From: Membranipora membranacea
Lineage: Eukaryota; Bryozoa; Gymnolaemata; Cheilostomatida; Membraniporidae
Assembly (NCBI GenBank): GCA_914767715.1
Contig: OU612073.1
Coordinates: 16,556,001-16,620,000 of the forward strand
Length of the DNA stretch: 64,000 nt
Reading direction: 5' to 3'
The position numbers and the translations under genes were made by a program. The stretch's first letter is position 1, and each line of letters begins with the position of its first letter. A model generated the notes under the pieces. That model had not been told where the DNA came from. It made no database searches and worked only from the letters and a program-made list of their open reading frames with translations. Positions 13,821 through 26,128 of this stretch are shown here, piece after piece.

Positions 13821-14312
13821 TTGACCATTTCATCGAAGATTATCTTAACAAAGCATATGCAGTTACAAGCAGAGGCGACCATACACATGATGAAATCGGT
13901 TTACAAACTTTTCATTTCCCTTAGAGAGGATTCACCCGAAGGGAACATAATAACCAACCATTTAATTTCCTTTTTAATGTGTTATGTCAATAACTCAAGT
14001 AGAAGAATCTTTTTAGAATCAGAAAAATTAAAATTAGGCTCCATGATTGGTTTACGCAAAAATATTGATCAGCGTCACCAAAGAAAGCTGTTACAGGTAA
14101 AACTATTCCTTAATATTCAAGCAGTTATCAGTCGTAATAGGAGACCTCAATGATGTGGAAGTCGCGTCATTCTGTCTATCAATAATGAAGAGGGCAGAGG
14201 GCTGTCTGAAGAAGAAAGCATATTGTGTCTCCAGTTCTGAGTGATTTGGTCAAGGCGCTTTGAGGATGCTTTTTATATTGTAATCATTTAATATCAAACT
14301 AAGCAATCAGTC

Positions 14313-15278
14313 ATGAATATCACTTTATGTGAAGATGTGGATATCTGTTTGAAGCCTCACATGGAGAGGCTTCTGGTAGCAACCAGTACTATTGTTTTAG
14401 TAGCCAATATTCTTCACATGATTTTCCTGTCACATCTTGAACAGCCTAAAGGGTCAGTATTTTATATATCAGTTAGACTCGTAACCTGCTGTGATATAAT
14501 GTCTTCACTTTTATGCTTGCTCACATCGATGTGTCTTTGGCGACGAGGCGTCGAGTTCTCATATCCAATCATAATGTATGTTAGATCATTTTTTACTTTT
14601 CTCACTATAGGTATGATGAATTCTATGTATTTATTCTCTATATGCGACCGATGGTTAATGTTAGCGAGGCCGTTCGAGTATGAATATCACTTTTTCATAA
14701 GTAATTTCACAAAGATTGTTATCTCTGCAGTTATCATTGGGCTAGTTTCCACTCCACTGATATTTATAATCCAGTATTATGTGTCAGGGAATTTCCCATG
14801 CTACGATGCAGTGTATGGAATGCTGTTTTGTCGTCCAAGTAACATACACATCTGTTTAACACCAATATTACTGCTAAATGTGTTGATAATTACCTTTGCG
14901 ATTTTATTTTTTATTGAATATGCAAAGATGAGGAAAAGGCAGCATGGAAGAGCTCACAATGAGAGAGAGAACAGGCAGTCAGCTGCTTTTGTCTGCCTTT
15001 CCACATCTGCGTATTTACTGAGCTCAGTTCTTTGGATTGTTACTGTTGGCTTTATTTTGAGTCGAAACGACCAGTTTATGAAAGCAGTTCCAGTGTTCAA
15101 GACAATAACAATGCTGGTGGATCAGTTAAACGGGATTTGGAATGTTCTAGCGCTGTATGCTGTAATGGAGTCCTATCGGACAAAAGTCAAACGTATTATC
15201 GGCAGCTATTTGATAAGATGCCGAAATATAGCGAGAGTTGGACCTGCTCAGGGTACTTCTCACATGCCTACTGCCTAA
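14313..15278 (+). CDS. Rhodopsin-like (class A) orphan G-protein-coupled receptor, single exon, copy 1
   Basis: 321 residues in one exon with seven hydrophobic segments: about 20-42, 50-75, 88-111, 134-156, 182-203, 224-249 and 262-285. The extracellular N-terminus is short, with an N-glycosylation site at N2. D61 sits in helix 2, where class A receptors carry their conserved acidic residue. Helix 3 ends in CDRW (residues 111-114), a variant of DRY. Helix 7 carries NVLALY (277-282) where NPxxY is expected. The loop after helix 4 has C163 and C173. The intracellular loop 202-222 and the C-terminal tail are basic. The intronless structure and a nearby paralogue at 23414-24379 (about 33 differences by my reading) fit a lineage-specific, recently expanding receptor family. 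The ligand is unknown; a chemoreceptor or neuropeptide receptor is possible. Confidence 0.85.
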   Translation: MNITLCEDVDICLKPHMERLLVATSTIVLVANILHMIFLSHLEQPKGSVFYISVRLVTCCDIMSSLLCLLTSMCLWRRGVEFSYPIIMYVRSFFTFLTIGMMNSMYLFSICDRWLMLARPFEYEYHFFISNFTKIVISAVIIGLVSTPLIFIIQYYVSGNFPCYDAVYGMLFCRPSNIHICLTPILLLNVLIITFAILFFIEYAKMRKRQHGRAHNERENRQSAAFVCLSTSAYLLSSVLWIVTVGFILSRNDQFMKAVPVFKTITMLVDQLNGIWNVLALYAVMESYRTKVKRIIGSYLIRCRNIARVGPAQGTSHMPTA

Positions 15279-15852
15279 CGACTTTTATATGAGAATATAG
15301 AAAACTTAATATCGCTACCCAGCCCATTCTTGACTGGTGGCTCCACTTTCTATTGACCTATGTAGGGTATGCTCAAGGACTGTCTCTGTAACAAAAAAAA
15401 ATGGAAAGAGACATTTTAATATAAATAAGCTCCTGCTATAATTGTCCCTGTTTCAACATGCAGAAAATCAATTCGCATGTCTTTTCATCTTGTGTTGACA
15501 CCTTTTTCAAAACTACAATTCTGACTAAACCATCAACATATAATACAAATTATTTCAAATAAACATCTCTTAGATTATCGGATGATGAAGAGAATTTTAG
15601 ATGTATGCAATTTGTTTTACGTAATCTTAGTCTCCTCAACACATGAAATGTATTTTGTTATGTCAAACTCTCAAATAAAACATAGTGTACTCATAGCACC
15701 TATGCATGTACATAAATGTCTTTTACAGCCATGTTATCTTTTTGCGACTTTTTTGCACAAATCTTGTTTAGATATCCAGCAACAACCTAGAAATGCTCGC
15801 TAATCTCACTAAGGTGATAAATCATCAGTACTGCTTGATTTTAGCAGCAAAA

Positions 15853-17213
15853 ACTTAACACACAGACTGTTTATTGTGGCATATCTGGTACTTGTATAAG
15901 ACAATAAATAACTTTGACTCAAGAAGAAAAGTATGAGCTGACTGGAAAATGTCCAAAATGATCCCTCATTCCCATTTCAACATAGTGGAGAGATTTATTA
16001 TTTTTGACAACGATAACATTTTGTAAAAAAACTCTAACCCTACTGCGCCAAAGAAAAAAAATGAAAGCATTGATCAGATTGAATAAAGAAAGTACTGCAT
16101 ATTTGAAGATTGCTATCTTAGTTATCAACGGAATGAGCTTGGGTAAGGTACACAAAGTCTAAGCAATGAACATATTGAGATAATCTGAAGGTGGAGGCAG
16201 GATGTGTTATCACGTCCATTACCTATGTAGGGTTTCACAATCAATAATTAAGGAGGCTGAATGATGAATTAACCCTTAAAAGCTAAAGAGCTAATATATT
16301 CCAAATCACCAGGAGCATTATCGAAATATTGAACCATGTAACAATACAAAGCAATTATGTTGTTATATTTACTTTAAATTGATACATAGTAACTATATTT
16401 TAGTGGAAATAGGTAGGTATAGGTAGGCCTATGCAAGAACTCCTCGGCCTATGCAACAATCATGAATAAGCTGAAACTGACCCTTTGGTTGTGTTTAAAA
16501 TTAGCCACCCCACTTTAGGCGTTACCAGTTAAAATCTTTCATCTGAAAAACCACCTTGGATACTATGGTACAAAACATGGTAGTCTTTTTCGTCATTATT
16601 ATTCCGACATGATAGCCGTAAAGTTATCGTTATGCCTAGTCATGATCAAGCACATTTGTGATAGCGGTGTGACAATATAAGAGTTGTGCTCAAAACACAT
16701 TTATAATACTGAATGTTTGCTCAATGTGATTTTCTTGCACAAACTTGCCATTTTTGGACAACGTCCCAAAAATTGGTTTTCTGTGATATGAGCATGGAGA
16801 ACTTTCCGATGGTATCTATATATGATGTGATTGCTCAAAAAGAAATTTTGTCATTAAAATACCTTAAAGAAATGATACTCCTATCCCTCATCACTTTTTT
16901 GTTATGTACAACATATCATGCTTGATTCGGGATTGCATTCTCAAAGCGTAACGAAGTGATATTGTCAGGAGTTGGGTCCTATCTATGAAAATGTTATGAG
17001 GCAACTAGATCTTTATGGACAGTAACAAAGTAACCCAATATCGACACATTCTGAATTAGAAATGTTTTTAGACAGATAACAGGTACTTTTGAATGGAATA
17101 TGTAATTTATGGTAAATAGACATCAGATTGGTAATATTATATGCAAGATCCAGGGCAGGAATTGAAGTAATTCCTTTCATGCAGGTGTTGTTGTGTCTTA
17201 CTTACTAACTAAC
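15853..17213. mobile_element. About 1.36-kb insertion present in copy A only
   Basis: Sequence before (TCATCAGTACTG, GATTTTAGCA) and after (TAACTTTCTGCCCACC) is shared with copy C, where only about 60 bp separate them. The extra DNA in copy A has no coding frame I recognise and no clear terminal repeats; the ends TTAACACACAG and TTGTGTCTTA are only weakly complementary. It may be a non-autonomous element inserted after the duplication, or ancestral DNA deleted from copy C. Confidence 0.45.
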
Positions 17214-17921
17214 TAACTTTCTGCCCACCCTGCTATGGTAGCCAGTCTCAATGGTTAATGACAGATGTTAAGGATGTATAGAAGGGATGGTAAGGGAAAT
17301 TGTCCTTGGATTTTTGTGACAAAACATCAAAAAGCCTTGTGTGAGCACTGCAAAAAGCCTCGTGTAAGTACTGATTTTTTCCTCCAAACAGCTGATTGAC
17401 GCCACAGACATTACCTAGGCAAGCCGATAATAAACGGTATCGTCCTAAAACCAGTATGGCAACTGAACTGTATTGAATGATATCAGATGGATTGGTAGTA
17501 TCACGTCTCAGACCATCATGTATAAGCGTTGAGAAGAGACCACTCATTACTCTCAGATTATCTAAGGAAAGTGTCGCGAGTGAAACGCCATCACAAGTTT
17601 AATAAACTTTATCTGATTTTAGAAATATAAATCTTTCTAGCACAGCAAATAAGACAAACACGGTAGAAACCTAAATATTATTCTCAAAAATGTGAGACAA
17701 ACTCTTTCATAAATTAAAGTATCTTTTCCTTTGCTTTCCACTAATTAATGACTAGACCTAAAACCTTATTTCATTTCAATATATTCATCCTATCTAAAAT
17801 TCAATACCAATTCGACTTGTCATTAATTAATAGTATAAATCTAAAATAATATTCCTTCCCACTGGAGACCAATAACGATTACCACAGGTAGGTCAGCCAG
17901 TATTGGAAAGCAAGCAGCTAT

Positions 17922-18212
17922 AAATAATAATAATAATAATAATGAGTTTACTTATATACCGCTGAATGTAAGCCACAATGGGTACTTCTAAGCGGTGAAC
18001 ACTACATCATTACCGCCCGGTCATTGGGTCGAAGCATTCCATAGCCATCCCTGACTAATAAGAACCTACATCGCATGAAGCGCTGGTACTCATTGGGACA
18101 CCCTACCGAACTTGGCTTCTCAGGTAACACCAGTGTATGTGCGTGGGAATTAAACCCCGCGTCGTCAGATTGATGATCCAATCCGCTAACCACTAGGCTA
18201 ACCTAACAACCT
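17922..18212 (-). mobile_element. tRNA-derived SINE with (AAT)n tail
   Basis: Read on the minus strand, the head (about 18212-18140) has box-A-like TTAGCCTAGTGGTTAGCG and box-B-like GGGGTTTAATTCCC. The opposite end, at 17923-17943, is a run of AAT repeats, a common SINE tail. The duplicated copy C around 25695-25725 lacks the whole element and joins the same flanks (GCAGCTATAAA and TTTTGC), giving an empty site. The insertion is therefore younger than the duplication. Confidence 0.8.
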
Positions 18213-18641
18213 TTTGCACTGAAACTGACAAGTGTTCAAAGCCCCATATGGATGGATTTTTCCTAGTCAGCACTGACTTTTCCTTTCCATTGCTGCTCTA
18301 AGTTGTATGACATGTTTCAAGAATGGCACATACTGGAGAAGATAAGATAATGTTTGGAAAGCACTTACTGAACTGTTAGGAGTTATCTTCACCTTTTTTA
18401 TTTGCAGACAACTCCGGGACAAAATATTGGGACCATTTGGCTTTAAAATATTGTATATCGCAGGCAAAATGAAGGATCGTTATCTATTTGATGTCACCAT
18501 AGGAAGTGCATCTCATTTTATACCAACCATCTATTGTCCTATCTTGCTGCCTGGGCTAACTTGCTTCGCACATCAGTATCTAGCAACCTGGATGGATGTC
18601 TCAGGGATAAGTTGAGATGTTATCAAGCTACTATAAAACAA

Positions 18642-18727
18642 TGACCTTGTTGAGATTTGAACCCACAACCTTCAAATTACAACTAACAGTTAGAAGTCTG
18701 GCGTGCTATCCATTGCACCACCAGGCC
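18642..18727 (-). pseudogene. Degenerate tRNA-Arg(TCT) copy A
   Basis: It aligns end to end with the intact gene at 21101-21186, intron included. The acceptor stem is disrupted (GGCCTGG against CAAGGTC), the box B region reads GGTTCAAATCTCA instead of GGTTCGAATCCCA, and the D-arm has a changed base pair. TTTT follows. Probably inactive. Confidence 0.75.
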
Positions 18728-19559
18728 TGGTTGAGGGTGTTGACGGCCCTGGAAGCGCCGCCCCCCTCATATGTACCCCTGGCAATTGAAACTACACACA
18801 TGGTTTTTCGATTTCCGAGAAACAGCACATAAAAAAACAGATATTAATGTCTCTTTGAGGAATTCTAGACTCTTGATTGATTTTTAATTGATACTGTTGC
18901 TGGATCTCTTCTGACAGATAAAATCACATTTCTCTCCTGTCATAGCTCAGCACTTCTTAAACTCTTGGGACTTTTTCTCGACTGCCTTTATTCAGTTCCA
19001 TTCTTTATCAGGTTATCCCAATATTGGGTTCCAAAAATTTGCACGTTCTACTTACCCTTGTCTGTCCATGTGGTAGAATCAGAGAGGATGGGATGAGTAA
19101 GTACTGAAATTTCATCCAAACAGTTGATTAACAGTGTACACGCTTTTTTTTTGTTTCTGCAAGAATTTATTGTATTTAAACTCAATGGACTAAATTGGTA
19201 AAATAAAATAAGGCAGCGGCATGGTCGGATGATTCCGGGACTAGGGTGGCAGCCATCCGATTGTCAAGAAAATGAAGGCTACTGTCCCAAGGGCAAGCCC
19301 ATACATGCAGCCTACTTGGTAAGAAGCCCCCTCCTCCCCAGTAGGAGCGAATTCCACAGGTTAACCCCTGTGGTTAACAGTGACCTCTCCCCTCTACAGC
19401 TGTTGGCTCTCTTAGGGGCAAATCTTTCTTTTGACCTAGTGGCTGTAATGGCAGGGGTTTGGATTTCCAACTCCCCATTAAGGCGAGTATTGTTTAAAAG
19501 CGACAAATAGCGGTATTTTAGGAAACAAAAATAATTGCCATTCTCTCCAGCTGCAATAA

Positions 19560-20590
19560 TATGACAATAATGACTAAAATCTTAATATTATTTTTTAAAG
19601 TCTACATAGTTTCAAAAACCTAAGTATCATTTTCAAAAAACCTTAATGTTAGTTTCAAAAATCTAAATATTTTTTTCAAAAAATCTATATTTTATAATTT
19701 TCGAAAATCTAAATATCATTTTTAAAAATCCGAATATAATTTAAAAAATCTTAATATTATTTTCGAAAAGTCTATATTTCATAATTTTCATAAATCTGAA
19801 TATCAATTTTAAATATCCGAATATAATTTTGAAAAATCTTAATATTATTTTCGAAAATCTAAATATCATTTTTAAAAATCCGAACATAATTTTAAAAAAT
19901 CTTAATATTATTTTCGAAAAATCTGTATTTTATAATATTTTCAAAAATCTGAATATCATCTTTAAAAATTTCGAATATAATTTTCAAAAATCTTAATATT
20001 ATTTTCGAAACTCTAAATATTATTTTTCAAACATCTAAATATTGTATTAAAAAATCTGAATATAATTTTCAAAAATCTCAATATTATTTTCAAAAATCTA
20101 AATATTACTTTTCGAAAATCTAAATATTGTTTTCAAAATCTTGAATATCATTTTCAAAAATCCAAACATTATTTTCAAAAATCTAAATATTATTTTCAAA
20201 AATCTAGATATTATTTCTAAAAATGTAAACATAATTTCAAAAGTTTTAATATTATTTTCAAGAATATAAATACTTTTCTCAGAAATCTAAATACATGTAT
20301 TATTCACAACAATCTAGATATTATTTTCAAAAATCCAAATATTTTTTTCAAATTCCTAAATATTACTTTTAAGAATCTGAATAATATTTTCATAAATCTA
20401 AATACCGTTTTCAAAAATTATAACATTATCTTTTCAAAAACCTATGTATTATTTTCAAAAATCTGAATATTAATTTCAAAAATCTAGATATATTACTTCC
20501 AATAATCTAAATATTAGTTGCAAAAAATCTATATATTTTTTTTCAAGAATCTAAATACTATTTCCACAATCTTCAAAATATTCACAAATC
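19560..20590 (+). repeat. AT-rich minisatellite, about 20-21-bp unit, array 1
   Basis: Degenerate tandem units of the type ATTATTTTCAAAAATCTAAA are repeated about 50 times. The same unit forms arrays at 26705-27235 and, in reverse orientation, at 43690-44125 and 58968-59525. It lies between duplication copies A and B. Any open frame through it is an artefact. Confidence 0.9.
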
Positions 20591-21100
20591 TAAGGTTTAG
20601 TTCCCATTTTCCATTGTTTCCAACTCATGAATGATTTGCTCCACTTTGACTAGTCAAAAGACCTATTTTCATTCCATTTATATCAATCAATTCCAATAAC
20701 CAATTCAACTCCTCCGAATTCCATATTGGTGGACGAGGGGGAGTGATTTTCCTAGTGAGCACTGGCTGGTCAGAGAAGCTCTCATTTCCGTTCCATTGCT
20801 TTTCCAAGTTATATATATTATATTTTCAATGAATTTCCTTGTGATCATTTTGATTTCACTGACCTTTTTGAAGTTATCTTCTCTTTTTTCATTTGCTGAC
20901 AACTCAGCCAACAAAATCTTGTTACTTTCTGGATTTAGAGTCTTTTATATCGCCTTCAACTCCATTAGAATCACACCCCATGTTATATCAGCCTTCCATT
21001 GACCAATCTTGCTGTTTGGCCTGACTTGCTTCCAACGATAGCCTCAGTCAATCTGGATATCTAAGGGTCTTAGAAATGTTTCCTAGCTGCTTCAAAACAA

Positions 21101-21186
21101 CGACCTCGGTGGGATTCGAACCCACAACCTTCAAATATCATCTAACAGTTAGAAGTCTGACGCGCTATCCATTGCGCCACGAGGCC
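21101..21186 (-). tRNA. tRNA-Arg (anticodon TCT) with intron
   Basis: The acceptor stem is GGCCTCG paired with CGAGGTC, with discriminator G. Box A is TGGCGCAATGG. The anticodon arm is TCAGA, loop CTTCTAA (anticodon TCT), then an intron of about 13-14 nt beginning CTGTTAGATGATA, then TTTGA closing the stem. Box B is GGTTCGAATCC. An intron at this position, directly after the anticodon loop, is the arrangement known for animal tRNA-Arg(TCT). A pol III terminator (TTTT) follows 4-7 bases after the gene. This is the only one of the three local copies with an intact acceptor stem and B box. Confidence 0.9.
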
Positions 21187-21661
21187 TGTTGGGGGTTGGT
21201 TCTACGGCCCTGCCGACGGCGCAGCCCCTAAAGCGACCCTGGCTATTTGTATATAACGCAGGGTCTTTAAAGTCCAAGCTATGGCAGTATAGAAAAAGAG
21301 ATTTTAATGTGTATTCCAGTTGTTCTAGCTTCTTGATTGATATATAATTTGGTGCCGTAGCTTGACTTTTCTTCTCTAATGGGTTTATAAAGAGACTGAA
21401 TGAAATAATGATAAAATGATCATGTTAACCGACGTCATCACGCCGACACAACTTGTTTGTTTTTTTTTGTATAGATTGTCACAGGATAAAAAGCACCTGT
21501 CATAATAAGACATGATGATCATCAGTTACCGAACATCGATTCTGGCAAATATTGTTGTTTCAGTTCTCTCAGCTCATTTTTAAAATCTACTGACTTCTAT
21601 TGACTGCCTCTATTCAGTTTGGATGTAACAGATTTTGCCATCAACACTAGTTTACTTAAGA

Positions 21662-22025
21662 ATTAGCATGTGTGAGGTGGTGTGAGGTGGTGTAAGGTAG
21701 TGTAATGTAGTGTAAGGTAGAGTAACGCGATGCAAGGTAGTGTAAGGTAGCGTAAGGTAGTGTGAGGTAGTGTATGGTGGTGTTACACAATGTAACGCGA
21801 TGTATGGTAGTAAAAGGTGGTGTAATTTAGTGTGAGGTGGTATGAGGTGGTGTAAGGTAGTGTAATGTAGTGTAAGGTAGAGTAACACGATGCAAGGTAG
21901 TGTAAGGTAGCTTAAGGTAGTGTGAGGTAGTGTATGGTGGTGTTACACAATGTAACGCGATGTATGGTAGTAAAAGGTGGTGTAATTTAGTGTGAGGTGG
22001 TGTGAGGTGGTGAAAGGTAGTGTAA
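21662..22025 (+). repeat. 10-bp tandem repeat array (GTGTAAGGTA-like) with a longer internal duplication
   Basis: Units vary around GTGTAAGGTA and GTGTGAGGTG. Superimposed on this is a longer period: the block from about 21665-21835 recurs almost exactly at 21835-22010, for example TGTTACACAATGTAACGCGA at 21780 and 21950. The array sits where copy C carries different tandem repeats. Confidence 0.9.
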
Positions 22026-23413
22026 GACTAGCATCCTAAGAATCGATTAAAGCGAAAAAATAACTTTATAAAATGTCATCCTCATTGAGTTTTGCTAGTG
22101 ACAGTGAATCAAACAAACTCACCAGCTCACTAGAATTGTAGTTCCGCATTTTTTTCATCCATTTTAGTCTTCTTTTTTTCAAACCATCAGCAGCAGGCTT
22201 TATTGACACTGTGTTTTCAAAGTTGTCTGCCCTTTGTGTATCTTCTCAACCACAAGGGTAGAAGTCACAGGAAAAATGACAGTTTTGATTTGAAGGCAGT
22301 TACTAATGAAATGCCCACTTCATCATAAATGTCCTCTAATCAAACACATCTTGCCCAAATTAATATTTACTCCAACCCCTGAACAAAATATGCGTTCGAA
22401 GGTCTCATCTGAATTTAGACTTGGCTCTTCCTAATGTGATTTGTCCTAAAACAAAGCCATATGCTGCTGTCACTGAGGATTTTATATATTTTTAGGGGAA
22501 TTGTGTGGTATGGTGTTTTGAATCAATCAGAATACTAATGATCGACAACGGTTGTGTACAGAGGCCCTGAAGATGATCGATCTAGCGCCGGTAGGTGTTG
22601 AACCAGCCAGACAAATCTATGTAGTCACTCAATTGGTTCCCTTGATTCATGAGAAAGTTTGGATGTTCTAATTTGTTTGGATATATATTATATCATATCA
22701 CATACTCCAATACACCAACCAACCCTCTATCACTATTTGTATCTAACCCAGGGACCAGTTTCAATTAGAACAGTCACTATCCAGTCGTTCACTCATAGCA
22801 TTATGTTATGCACAATGTCATGCAGATTGTATTAAATACATATATAAGTATTTTGTGTGCTGTGCCTATGCAAATGCAAGACAAGTTGTCGTAGAAACTG
22901 ATTCAATAACCATGGTTTTAGTGCTAACTTTTAGGAGCCCAGTCATGATGGTCATTAAAATCTGTTGCTAACGACTGAATTGAATCAGTTGCTACCTTAT
23001 AAGTGGGTAAGTTTTCAATAGCAGTCTCTATGGTTATTGATTGATCTTATATAAATTAGTCCCGAAGTCGAGCGAAATACCCAACCATTTAATTTCCTTT
23101 TTAGTGAGTTATGTTAATAACTAAAGTGGAAGAACCTTTTTAGAATCAGAAAAATTAAAATTAGGCTCCATGATTGCTTTACGCAAAATATTGATCCGCA
23201 TCACCCAAAGCTGTTACAGGTCAAACTATTCCTTATTATTCAAGCAGTTATCAGTCATGATAAGAGATCTCAATGATGTGGAAGTCGTGTCATTCTGTTT
23301 ATCAACAATAGAAGAGGGCAGAGCGCTGTCTGAAGTTCTGCGCAATTTGGTCAGGGTGCTTTGAGGATGCTTTTTATATTGTTATGAATTAAGTATCCAC
23401 AAAGCAATCAGTC

Positions 23414-24379
23414 ATGAATATCACTTTATGTGAAGATGTTGATATCTGTTTAAAGCCTAATATGGAAAGGCTTATGGTAGCTACCAGTACTATTGTTTTA
23501 GTAGCTAATATTCTTCACATGATTTTTCTGTCACATCTTGAACAGCCTAAAGGGACAGTATTTTATATATCAGTTAGACTTGTAACCTGCTGTGATATAA
23601 TGTCTTCACTTTTGTGCTTGCTCACTTCAATGTGTCTTTGGAGACGAGCCGTCGAGTTCTCATATCCAATCATAATGTATGTTAGATCATTTTGTACATT
23701 TTTCACTATAAGTATGATGTACTCTATGTATTTATTCTCTATAGGCGACCGTTGGTTAATGCTAGCCAGGCCCTTCGAATATGAATATAACTTTTTCATA
23801 AGTAATTTCACGAAGGTAGTTATCTCTGCAGTTATCAATGGTCTAGTTTCCACTCCACTGATATTTATAATCCAGTATTATGTTTCAGGGAATTTCCCAT
23901 GTTATGATACAGGGTATGGAGTGCTGTTTTGTCATCCTAGTAACATACACATCTGTTTAACACCAATATTTCTGGTAAATCTGCTCATAATTACGTTTGC
24001 GATTTTATTTTTCTTTGAGTATGCAAAGATGAGAAAAAGGCAGCATGGAAGAGCTCACAATGAGAGAGACAACAGACAGTCAGCTGATTACATCTGCTTT
24101 TCCACTTCAGCATATTTACTAAGCTCCGTTCTTTGGATTGTTACTGTAGGTTTTATTTTGAGCCAAAGCGACCAGTTTATGAAAGCAGTTCCAGTGTTCA
24201 AGACAATAACAATGCTGGTGGATCAGTTAAACGGCATTTGGAATGTGCTCGCACTGTATGCTGTAATGGAGTCCTATCGGACAAAACTCAAGCAGATTAT
24301 CGACGGCTATTTGATGAGATGCAGAAATATAGCGAGAGTTGGACCTGCTCAGGATACTTCTCACATGCCTACTGCCTAA
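23414..24379 (+). CDS. Rhodopsin-like (class A) orphan G-protein-coupled receptor, single exon, copy 2
   Basis: 321 residues, the same length as the receptor at 14313-15278, with no gaps in the alignment and about 33 substitutions. The N-terminal glycosylation site, D61, the DRW motif (112-114; C111 becomes G), C163 and C173, and the helix 7 NVLALY are all kept. Many changes fall in or near the membrane helices, for example 94-103, 142, 186-190 and 225-229, where ligands bind in class A receptors. Both copies have intact frames and the same start context (CAGTCATGAATATC), and about 330 bp of upstream DNA is also conserved, so promoters were probably copied too. Two active, diverging paralogues are likely. 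The ligand is unknown. Confidence 0.85.
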   Translation: MNITLCEDVDICLKPNMERLMVATSTIVLVANILHMIFLSHLEQPKGTVFYISVRLVTCCDIMSSLLCLLTSMCLWRRAVEFSYPIIMYVRSFCTFFTISMMYSMYLFSIGDRWLMLARPFEYEYNFFISNFTKVVISAVINGLVSTPLIFIIQYYVSGNFPCYDTGYGVLFCHPSNIHICLTPIFLVNLLIITFAILFFFEYAKMRKRQHGRAHNERDNRQSADYICFSTSAYLLSSVLWIVTVGFILSQSDQFMKAVPVFKTITMLVDQLNGIWNVLALYAVMESYRTKLKQIIDGYLMRCRNIARVGPAQDTSHMPTA

Positions 24380-26128
24380 AGACATTCATATGTGAACATA
24401 GGAAATCTTGATATTGATACCCAACTCTTTGTAACTTTGGGTCTTCTCTCTGTGTGCATATGCAGGAAAGGCTTGATGACTGTCTTGGTAACAACTAAAA
24501 ATGGAAAGTGACACTTTTTCTAAAAATTAGCCAGTGATACAATTGTTTGTGTTTCGAAAAGCAATTCGATGTCTTTCCACGTGGTATTGAAACCTGTATT
24601 GAAACAATGTACCTAACCAAAGCATCAAAATATTATATCTTTCTATTAAACATCTCTTGGATTATCGAATGTTGAGAACAATTCAAAAGCATCTATTTTC
24701 TTCATAATAGTGTTTGTCTGTTTGTCAACACATGAAATATAATTTGTTATGTTAAACTCTTAAATAAATTATAGTGTACTCATAGCACAGATGCATATAC
24801 ATATCTGTCTTTGCAGCCATGTTATCTTTTCCAGGCTAGTTCTCACAAATCTTGTTTAGTTATCCAACAACAACCCAGCCACCTAGAATTGCTCACTTAC
24901 CTTGCTAAGATGAAAAGTCATCAGTACTGAATGATTTTGGCACCATTCTTGTATTAAAACAGAAACTGGCCATTGGGGTTTTACTAACTTTCTGCCCACC
25001 TTGGATACAGTAATTTCCCCTGCCATAATAACCGGGATCAATGGTTATCGACAGATGATAAGGATGTACAGAGAGAGTAAGGATGTAAAGGAAATTATCC
25101 TTTGGTTTGTGTGACAAAACATCAAAATGCCCTGAGTAATGATACTGATATTTCCTCCAAACAGCTGATTCACATCACAGGACATTTACCTAGGCAATCC
25201 GATAACATATGGTGTCGTCCTGGAACTAGCGTCAGGACAGAACTGTATTAAGCGATAGCAGACGGACTATTGGCATGACGTCTCAGACCATCATGTATAA
25301 GTGTTGAGAAGAGACCCCTCAATATCCTCAATTCATCTCAGCAAGTCTCGCGAGTGAAATGTCAAAACAGGTTTATTAAGCTTGGTCTGATTTAGCAATA
25401 TAAATCTTTTTAGCACAGCAATATTAGGACAAACATGGTAGAAACCTAAATATTATTCTCAAAAATCTGAGATAAACTCTTTTTCATTAAAATATCTATT
25501 TCCCTTGTTTTTCACTCATGAATGACTAGACAAAAAACATAATTTCATTTCAATTATATTCATCCTATCTAAACTTCGATACCAAATTAGCTTGTCATTA
25601 ATTGATAGTATAAATCTAAAATAATATTCCTTCTTGAGGAGATCATTGATGATTACCATATGTAGTTCAGCCAGTAGCTGAAAGTAAGCAGCTATAAACA
25701 TAACATTTTGCGATAAAGCTGATTACTGTTCAAAGCCCCATATGGAGAGATGTTTCCAAGTTAGCACTGGCTGGTTAGTTCAGCCCTTTCTTCCTTTCCA
25801 TTGCTGCTCAAAGTTGTATATCATGTTTCAATAATTTTCCTCGTGATGACACTCTACTACTGAATTGTCAGGAGTTTTTTTCACCTTATTGATTTGCAGA
25901 CAACTCCGGGGACAAAATCTTGGGACCCTTTGGCTTTGGAATAATACATATTGCAGGCGACACAAAGGAGTTAACTATTTGATGCCACAATACGAAGTGC
26001 ATCTCATGTTAAATCAACCTTCTATTGTCCTAACTTGCTGACTGGGCTAGCTTGCCTCTCAAATCAGCATCTATCAACCTGGATTTGTCAGAGAGAAGTC
26101 CAGAAATTACCAAGCTGCTATAAAACTG

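Larger units (their letters stand above)
13950..19140. repeat. Segmental duplication, copy A (GPCR plus tRNA-Arg block)
   Basis: This block is homologous to 23078-28230 (copy C). The match starts about 360 bp upstream of the GPCR start codon, at CCAACCATTTAATTTCC in both copies, and continues through the GPCR, its 3-prime flank and the tRNA-Arg-like sequence. Copy A carries two insertions absent from copy C: a stretch of about 1.36 kb at 15853-17213 and a SINE at 17922-18212. The tRNA part is also homologous to 20590-22760 (copy B), which lacks the GPCR. Confidence 0.85.
20590..22760. repeat. Segmental duplication, copy B (tRNA-Arg block without GPCR)
   Basis: The left half (20590-21650) matches copies A and C around their tRNA-Arg sequences. 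The right half (about 22030-22760) matches copy C at about 27640-28230, for example CTCACCAGC and GTCAGTTCCGC-like stretches. Where copy C has an AT minisatellite and a GC-rich 12-bp array, copy B has a 10-bp array. Confidence 0.75.

Noticed and set aside
13821-14153. 110-codon frame just upstream of GPCR 1
   Set aside because: The homologous DNA upstream of GPCR 2 does not keep this frame, and no domain is visible. It is more likely 5-prime flank.
19229-19510. GC-richer island whose minus-strand frame contains VNLWNSLL, reminiscent of LINE C-termini
   Set aside because: One short motif is not enough to call a retrotransposon. No reverse-transcriptase motif is nearby.
21652-21888. Threonine- and histidine-rich minus-strand frame
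   Set aside because: It translates the 10-bp tandem repeat only.
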